Part shown: positions 25,101-34,100 of the stretch, in pieces | Position numbering within the stretch: position 1 is the stretch's first letter | Layout: the number at the start of each line of letters is the position of its first letter | Source of the DNA: Aplysia californica | Taxonomy: Eukaryota > Mollusca > Gastropoda > Aplysiida > Aplysiidae | DNA length: 64,000 bases | Direction of reading: 5' to 3' | Assembly (NCBI RefSeq): GCF_000002075.1 | Contig: NW_004797315.1 | Span: 346,585-410,584, forward strand | Made by a program: the position numbers and the translations under genes | Notes under the pieces: generated by a model | The model's database searches: none | Told to the model about the DNA's origin: nothing | The model's input: the letters and a program-made list of their open reading frames with translations, nothing else

Positions 25101-28100
25101 TGGGAGGTGATAATTAATCGTAAGATACAGTTGAACTTCTTCTAATGGTTACCTTTCTGAGAAAAACGAGAGCTCTCTTCCCTCATCATCATCATTTTTT
25201 AGGGGGGCTCCAGTGGCTAAGTAAGTAGTGAGTTTAGACTCAAGTAATGTCAAGCAAGTATCAGTGACACGGGGATCAGATGGGTGCCGGGTGGTCAGTG
25301 GGGTGTGTCCTTGAGCAAGACTCGACAACCCCAGCTCAAAATACAGGGCGCTGCACCGACAATGGCATGGTTGTAAACTGTTCGGTATTTGTGTAATATT
25401 GTGTACTTATGTATGTATTTGTGCTTGTATTTATGTATGTATGTGTTTATTATAATTATGTATGTTTGTATGTGTATGTATGTTTGCCATTGTAAACCAA
25501 AGTGCCCTTCTGGGACAAATAAAAGTAATTTATTATTATTATTATCATTCCCTTTCTCACGCTGCATCAGGGTATAGGCCACGGACAAACACTTTCCACC
25601 TTTCTCTATCCTGGGCTAGCCTCTTGATGTTATTCTATGTCTTCCAACTTTTCTGTACCCCAATTTCTGTGATTCTTTTCCAGGTTCCACACGGCTTTCC
25701 CCTTAATCTCTTATCCTGTGGATTCCAATCCAACAATTTCTTTGTTAATGCAGCTGCCTTTTTTCCTGAGAGTATGTCCAATCCATCGCCACCGCCTTCT
25801 TCCTTCCTCATCTCTGACTGGGTTCTGTCTTGTTTCGATAACACTTCCTCGTTGGTGACCCTATCTGTCCATCTGATCCTCAGTAACTTTCTTATACACT
25901 TGTTCAAGGAAATCCTCTGCCCTCGCCTCCCGGTTATTGTATATTATAATAACATTGTCCTAGAAGTCCACCTAAGACAACCAGTTTTCTCATGGACAAT
26001 TGTTGGTCGTGGTGCACAATTTTGATTGTACTGTTTTACCATTGTGATTCAAGTTTCTAAAATTGATCATGATATTTTTCTTTTTCTATCTTCTATCTCT
26101 ATCTCTACCTGTGGTATGCTTGGCTCGTTACAGGATGTGAAAAGAGATCTCCGTGAACTGCAGGCTCAGATAGCAGAATTGAAGCAGCAGTCGCAGCGCC
26201 TGGCCGAGTTTTTCTGCGAGTCGGAGACGTTTGAGCTGCAGACTTGTCTCAAGACGCTGCACAACTTTTTCAAAGAGCTCAGGACGTGTAGGCAGGTGAG
26301 AAACTCAGGCATTTATGTGACCTAATTGTGCTGCAAGTGCCATAAACTCTTACTAAAGACAACTCTAAATCATATAACAAATTTCTGTGATTTGAATTCT
26401 TCGTTACTCCTAATATGATTTGGAAAGCACTATTCCCAGTGACCCTGGGGATAGGCCCAGAAACTATTCCCAGTGTGGCTGGGAATAAGTCCGGAACCCA
26501 CTGGCTATAGGGCTTAGGGCAGAATAGTTCCCAGTGTCACTGGGAATAGACCCAGAAACTGTTCCCAGTGACACTGAAACAGACAGGCCCATTAGATCTA
26601 CTCCTGGATCGATAACAACATAATAACAACATTCGATCTACTGTTCCTTCACTGATCTACATGGGCATGATGGTGATGGGTTACTAAATATACTAGACTA
26701 TATTTTATGTTGATCTATATTCTAGATACTAGATCTAACTAGACTAAAGTAGATTGTGGTGTGAGTGGAAGAATTTTTTTTAAAGAAAAAGGAATGGTCA
26801 TTCTATGCTTGCTTGTTATTCTGTCGTAAATTAAATGTACGTGTTGATCTAGATTTAGATCAACATGCGGTTTTTGGAGACCACGGTACAGGACAGGTAG
26901 AAATCCTTCCCGATTCTTCTTTCTTCTAGATTCTAGTTCTAATTCAGATCTAGATCTATTCTACAGTCAAGTCTAAGCCCTAGGTAAGAGAAGAGAACAA
27001 AAGTACTGAACTGAAGTGAGAAGAGAGTCTACAGAGCAAAGACTTCTGATTTTTTTTAATGCAAAAGAGTTCTGTTGTCATTGGGAATAGTTTCTGCACC
27101 TATCCCCACTGTCACTGGGAATAGTCACTTATATTATTTTAATCTTGTTTCACAGAGGGGTTCTGACCTACTAGTAATTAAATGAAAATTGAGCTTCTGG
27201 AGTTTTTTATCAAAACTATCAGCTGTTTCGTGGCTTCATTTGCATCCTGCGAGTGGTTGGGCTGCCACAGTTAGTTCTTACATCCTTTCTTTCTATCTGT
27301 CACTTCTGTCTCTCTGTTTTGCTCTCTCCCTGCACTAAATGATGGTTATTATATCAATGAGCTTATCTTTGCTCAAGAAAATAGACAAACATTTCCATCC
27401 TATAAATGTGGGCAGTTGGCAAGTGCTCTGATGTGGTTTGCTCCTTCTTTCTTGTCACACATCATCAATCATCCGTTTCTTTCCTCCTTTTCATTGTACA
27501 TACATAACAAAATCTGAGACTGAGGAAGAGTGTACCGGAAAATAGTCCAGCATTTGGGGCCTCTCTAGTAACATCTTTAATCATCGGCACTTATATATAA
27601 TCTAATTGTGTTGCAAATGCCACAAAACTTCTTTTATCCCTTCCAGTCCCATGCGCGTATATTTTCTGCTGCGCTTGTACTTCCCACCGTCCCAAGAGCG
27701 TATATTCTCAGTTTCAGGGTGCACTAAATTTGGGCATTTTTCGAAATGGCAGCGAACCTTATTAAACTTTTATTTTCATAATTGTTCATTTACCTTTAAA
27801 CTTTGTTATATGTTATTATCTAAACCTTATTACAAAGATACTACATCACTTTTTAGAATGCATGCCTCTTTTTCTGAAATACTGCTGTATTGGCTGGAAA
27901 CTGACTCTAAGGGGGTGCTCAAAAATAGCTGGGGCTGGAAGGGTTTAAAACCCCAAAGACCCATCCTGTAAATGAGACAAGTTTTTTTATGATCCCTCCA
28001 GGAGGTGCATTTGATGTCGAAGCAGAAGACGGAGGCGGTGAGGCACAGCGATATGTTCAGCCGACAACTGCGCAGGAAAAGCATGGCGCTTCAGTTTGGA

Positions 28101-31100
28101 CAAGAGGCCGGTAGGTTTTTACAACATCGTGTGGAGAACTGGCGTCTGGTAAAATTGGTGTGACGGTTAGTTAGGCTCCTACGACACTACCTGCAAAAGA
28201 CATCATGAACTTGATACCTGAGTGGAGAAGTTTCCTTCAGAGAATCTCGGACTATCGGCTGAGACATTGAATCACATACAGTCGAACCTGCCCTGACGGC
28301 CACCTCTATAAGACGGCCACCTGTACAAACGGACACTTTCCATTTCCCCCCTTGCGTTTTTTCTATATACTTTAACTGTGTAAAACGGGCACCTGTCCAA
28401 CGCGGCCGCGGCCACTATATTTCAACACACAACCCCTATCACACAAAGCAAAAACACCTGTCTTAGACGGCCATCTTAGTGACTCCATTACGCTTTGTCA
28501 TAAATTGTGCATTAGGCCCTGGCGTTGTGGGTGAGCCATCATCTAAAAACCTGTCGTTGCTAGGTAGTCCCTCCAACTGATCATGTTGTGTAGGCCCCTC
28601 CCACTGTTGACCAATAGGTAACAAAATTAATTTACAGCTGCTGGTGAGGTAAGCATGTGATCCATCATAACCCATAAGCCCCGCCCAGAACCCATACACA
28701 AATCGCAAGTGAGATGAGTGGTCACTATTTTATTTACCCAGTCTGTAACAAAGTAACAATGGACGTCAACATGAACTTGTGATAGAAGCGTCGCTTGTTC
28801 TCCGAGTGGTAGTACGGGTGTTTGTTTAACCATAGCACTTGATCCCCCTTGTCTGACACATTTCGTTTTATTGTCACCCGTGCACAAAAGCAGCAACAAA
28901 AGAAAAGAAAACCCAGCGAAAACAACAACAACAATCAACAATGCAACTACCTTCGGTTGGGACCTCAGAAAGGAAGAGTTTGTTTTCTCAGAAAGGAAGG
29001 GTTTGTTTTCTTCATCTTGATCAGTCCTGCCTAAGACGGCCACCTGTCATATACGGCCACTTTTCTCATTGACAATGGGTGGCCGTCTTACACAGGTTTG
29101 ACTGTATATCGTCCTTATAACTCTTCCTCCTTTCCTGTCAAACACCTATCGTCCTTATCTCTTCTCCTCTTTCCCGTCAAGCACCTATCGTCCTTATCTG
29201 TCCTTTTTCTTTCCTTTCAAACATCTATCGTTCTTATCTCTCCTCCCTCTTTTCTTTGTATGTTACTCTCTTATAACATCTCTAATGTTCGGCACTTGTG
29301 TAACGTAACTGACTTTACTGTGAGAATAAACATTCTATATTCATGTATCTATACAACTCTAAAGGTCTTGCAGTAAATGATGCATCTGATGTGATCTGTA
29401 CATTGTCAGATTTACTTTTTTTTCTCAAATTGAATTTTAATGAAGGTAATATATAATCTAATTTCTATGTATACCTGCATGTGTTTTTACGGTCCTGTAG
29501 AGCCAAGAAAAATTACCGTCTGGGACAATAAAGTATTAACTTATCTTATCTTTGTGTTGCAAGTACTGTAGAACTGTTTACTAAAACGAAACTGATTCAG
29601 TTTTTTGCGTCTTTGTGTGTTCCAGGTGCCAGTTCGTCTATACTGGAGGACAAGCGACAAGTGATTGAAACAATCGTGACCGAACTTCACCGAGGCAACT
29701 TCAACCCGGCACTGTCCATGGCAGCGACCGCCGCTCACAACGGACTTCCTCCTACGTCTCTATCGGTCTCGCGCCGCACAGAAGCGGCCAGCAAATCCCC
29801 GCGCGTCCAGCCCGCGCCCCACTCGGCCGCCACCACCACCACGCCGGACCGAGAGCTGAACCCGATGGAGCTAAGCCGCATCAGTCTGATGGGTACCCCG
29901 ATGATGAACCGACCGAGCAGCGAACTCATCGACGACGAACTCACCATCAGCACGCTCAAACTGGGCACCAGACTTGTCACCAGTTCAGGTCAGTTTTGGT
30001 TTTCGTCATGAGACATAAGTAAATAAAAGTTAACTTTTGCTGCATGCCAAAGCCAACACACACACACACACACACACACACTGTTGACACACACACACAT
30101 ACCCTCAAGTTAAATTTCGCTCCATGCCACAGCCACACGCCCCCCCCCCCCCCCCCCCCCAAATCAAATGACCAAAATTTTCGTTAAAAATTTTTTTTCT
30201 CATCGCTTTGCAAAACTGCCGTTGGATTGCTGCTGTGTGCTTGCATGGTGATGTGTTCCACTTTCTCAACTTTGTGTCTCTTAGACACTTACATCATGAC
30301 CTGTTTGTGGTGCAGGTACTGTAAAATTAAAACTCACACTTACACTAAAAAAACTAAAACACAACGTGCTCCTCTTTACTCAAACAAGCAGCCTTTTACT
30401 TTGAATCATTTCAAGTTTTCTTCGTTTTTTGGGTGCTCTGGTGTGGTTTGCTTCTTCTTTCCTATGAAACATCTATTGTCCTTATCGCCCCTTCTTCTTT
30501 TTTATGTTTGTTATTTTTTTGTAACAGCTCTAATCTTCTGGCGCTCATATGACCTTATGCTGTTGAGAGCGCCATAAAACCTCTACTAAAACTAAAAACT
30601 TTTTTTTTTTGCTGCAGTGAAAAACATTGCGGACACGGCCGCTAACTCTGGCAAGGAGAAAGCCCCAGTTATGGCCCTTCCCAAACAGTTAGTACGTACG
30701 GCCATGCAAGGCACCAAGAGGCACCACCGTAGTCGCAGCGACCTGGCCAACTCCAGCAGCGTGACTGGCAAGTGGATTAGGTGTGTAACTTAACTAGAGC
30801 CACAGTTCGCGACCCCAGTGCTTTCTTGGGGGGCTCTCGTGGCCTAGAGGTTAAGGTGTTGACCTCTCATTCAAAGGTCCCGGGTTCGAATCCGGGTAGC
30901 GACCGAAAAATTTTCTTCTCTAAAATTGTCTCCTTTCACCTCCTTTCCTGCTCTCTAGCAATATTCTGTCGTCTGCTTTTGTCTCCTCTTTCTGCCCCCA
31001 CCCCCTCATCTCCCTTGCCCCCTCCTCTGGGCTCCTGACTCTTTCTGCAGCCTTTCTACTGCTACTCCTTGACTCCTTCTTACAGCTGTCTTTCTACCAC

Positions 31101-34100
31101 ACCCCTGATCTTCTGGTAGGAAAGATCTACACCTAGCCTTCTCGGACAAGGGCGAAAAATCTCGGAGTGCCCGTGTGCAAGTTGTGCACGTTAAAGATCC
31201 CTTGGTGGTCTAAAATCGATAAGAGTAGGCTTCGGCCGCCACCCGGGCAAAATTCAAAATTTCCTACCAACGAAAAAGTATTAGGTGTGTCCCGCGCGCT
31301 CATATGACCTTATGCAGTTGCGAGTGCCGTAAAACCCTATACTAAACAAACAAACAAACAAGTGCTTTCTTGTCGTATCTTCATTTTTAATAACAGTGAA
31401 AACAGTTTATGACAAAGAGTGAGCTTAAGAAGAATTCACATTTTCACTGTTTAAAAAAAAGGAGATACGACGAGAAAGCACTGAGGTCGCGAGTTCCGTT
31501 CTTGAGCTTCTGAGTTTTAGTGTCATCTGGTGGTGATATAGAAAAGGTTCTGATGATGGTATAGAAAGAGTTCTGATGATGGTATAGAAAGTGTTCTGAT
31601 GATGGTATAGAGTGAGTTTGATGATGGTATAAAAAGTGTTCTGATGATAGTATAGAAAGGGTTCTGATGATGGTATAAAAAGTGTTCTGATGATGGTATA
31701 GAAAGTGTTCTGATGATGGTATAGAAAGAGTTTAATGATGGTATAGAAAGGTTCTGATGATGGTATAGAAAGGGTGCTATAGAAATAAGCGTTCTGGTGG
31801 TGGTATAGAAAGTGTTCTGGTGGTGGTATAGAAAGTGTTCTGGTGGTGGTATAGAAAGTGTTCTGGTGGTGGTATAGAAAGGGTTTGATGATGATGTAGA
31901 AAGTGTTTGATGATGGTATAGAAAGGGTTCTGATTATGGTATGTAAAGTGTTCTGATGGTATAAGAAAGAGTTCTGACTGATGATGGTATATATATCTGG
32001 TGGTGTATAATAAAGGGTTCTGATATGGTATATAAAAACTTCTGATAGTATATAAATACCAAATTCTGATTGTATTTACAAAGGGTTCTAATATCTTAAA
32101 TAAATATTAAGCTGGTATATTAATGATTTGACGATATATAAAGGTCTCTGATGATATAAAGGGTTTGATGGGTAGAAAGGGTTCTGCTGATATATATATA
32201 TATGTATATATATGTCATGACATGATGGAATCAGGTGCTCGTCAAATTTTGGGTTTGTGGAGTTATTGGTATCATAAAGTTTGTTCAGTTGTCTTGCTAT
32301 CAGTGAGAAAAAAGTCCCATCTATCTTGAATAGAAGTCAAAATATTTTAGATTAAAAAAGGTGGGGTCGCCTGGTTTCAAAGATAGAATTAGCGATAAAA
32401 TACCCTCCAAAGTTTGATTATTTCCATAGCTTGATAGTCCGTTGAAACTGAAAACTGACTTTTTTGTGCCTTAAATGAAGAATGTTTTTCTGTAAAATCC
32501 ACCTAGAAATGTGTTCTTAATTGGACAAAAATTGTGTTATAATGCCAAAGAAAAAAAATTCGATGAAAAATGCCAGTTTCTTCAATTTCATTATTTTGAC
32601 GAGCGCCTGATTTCACCACGCTGCTTCACATATAGGGCTGTGTTGGTGCATATAGTGTTCTGATACCGTACTATATATATGAAGTGTTACGGAGACTTTG
32701 GTTGTGCTAACCATGAAGTCAATGAGCAGAGCTATCAGTGCTTTATCCGAGGGTGGAAGTACCCACCTGCTTTAGTTTTAGTGAGAATTTTACGGCACTT
32801 GCAACACAATAAGGTCATATAAGTGCCGAAGATTAGAGGTGTTACAAGAGAGTAACAAACACAAAAAAGAAGGAGGAGAGATAAGGACGATAGATCTTTG
32901 ATAGGAAAAAAGGAGCAGACCACACCAGAGCACCCGCCAACCAACCACTCCCACCTGTTAGTGAGAGTTTACAGTGGTCCAATATGCAATAATGTTCCCA
33001 CCATGACAGCGATTCCTGCTGTGCTGTGGAAAAAGTGTTTCTGATGGCTTTGTGAGTTTTGTGTATAGAACTATAATAAAGTCTTATTCTACTTGGGTGT
33101 TTTTTCCCCCAATATTTAGAATTTGAATTTTGACAAAATATTTCTTGAGCGCATCATGTAACTGATAAAAAAAATTGCAATTAAAGAAAATGTCAAAATT
33201 TTGGGCTCAATTAAAAATACGTCTGAACAGCTAGCCAGCATTATGTTTTGTCACCGAGGATTTCATCATACTGCCATCCACCATTTTCTCCCCTCATTCT
33301 GAGGATCATTTTGTAAGGCACATGGGGAAATCAGGCGCTTGTCAAAATAATGAAATCAGAGAAATTGGCACTTTTCTGTCTGTATGGAATTTTTTCCAGA
33401 TTTTTTTTTGTGGCTCAACACTTTTTACGTCCTTTTGAAAAAATATTTATTTGTGGAAATTACTGAAAAACGTTGATTAATGCCACAAAAAATGTAAATT
33501 TTCAGTTTCCGAGGACTCTCAAGTTATGGAAGTGACTTAACTTTGGCCGCAATTTTTTCCACTAATTTATATCCTCTGAAACCAGATGTCCACCACCTCC
33601 TTCAATTACTAATATTTCTCTATTAAAGTTAGTTTGGTATTTTTTAAACACCAAATGCAAGACAAATGAACAAGCTTTAAGATGTTACCAATAATAACTT
33701 CATATGCCCAAAAATTGATGAGCACCTGATTCCACTGCCTCACGACCCATTTTGTTCATTTTGAGACATGACTCAACTTTTACTCCTGGTGATAACACCT
33801 AGCTATGACTACTACGGCAGGTACCAGGATCAGCTGACCAGAGAGCAACTACATGCGAAGGCTCCACTTGCGCGACCTGAAAGCTCGATGACCTTGGCAA
33901 CCTTGAACCTAGAGGCCCGGGGGCACAAACACATTTATTCCCAGCCCATGGCTCTCGTCAAAGGCCCCACCGTCGCGCTTCCCCCGGAGGAAGAGATAGA
34001 ACTACCGGCAGACTTCATCCGCAGCGGGAGGAAAGGAGAGAGGAAGTCGGCGCTCTCCAGCTTCTTCGACCGTCTCTCCAAACGTGTGCTGAAACCTCGC

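Noticed and set aside
25462-26025. 187-codon plus-strand ORF
   Set aside because: Antisense shadow of a LINE reverse-transcriptase fragment; the minus strand carries the recognisable signature.
30828-30902. Possible functional tRNA gene (also at 10058 and 61796)
   Set aside because: A and B boxes are present, but each is followed by a conserved SINE body and two copies are flanked by target duplications.
31525-32185. CRISPR-like regular repeat
   Set aside because: Units are directly adjacent with no spacers, in a eukaryotic intron; it is a minisatellite.
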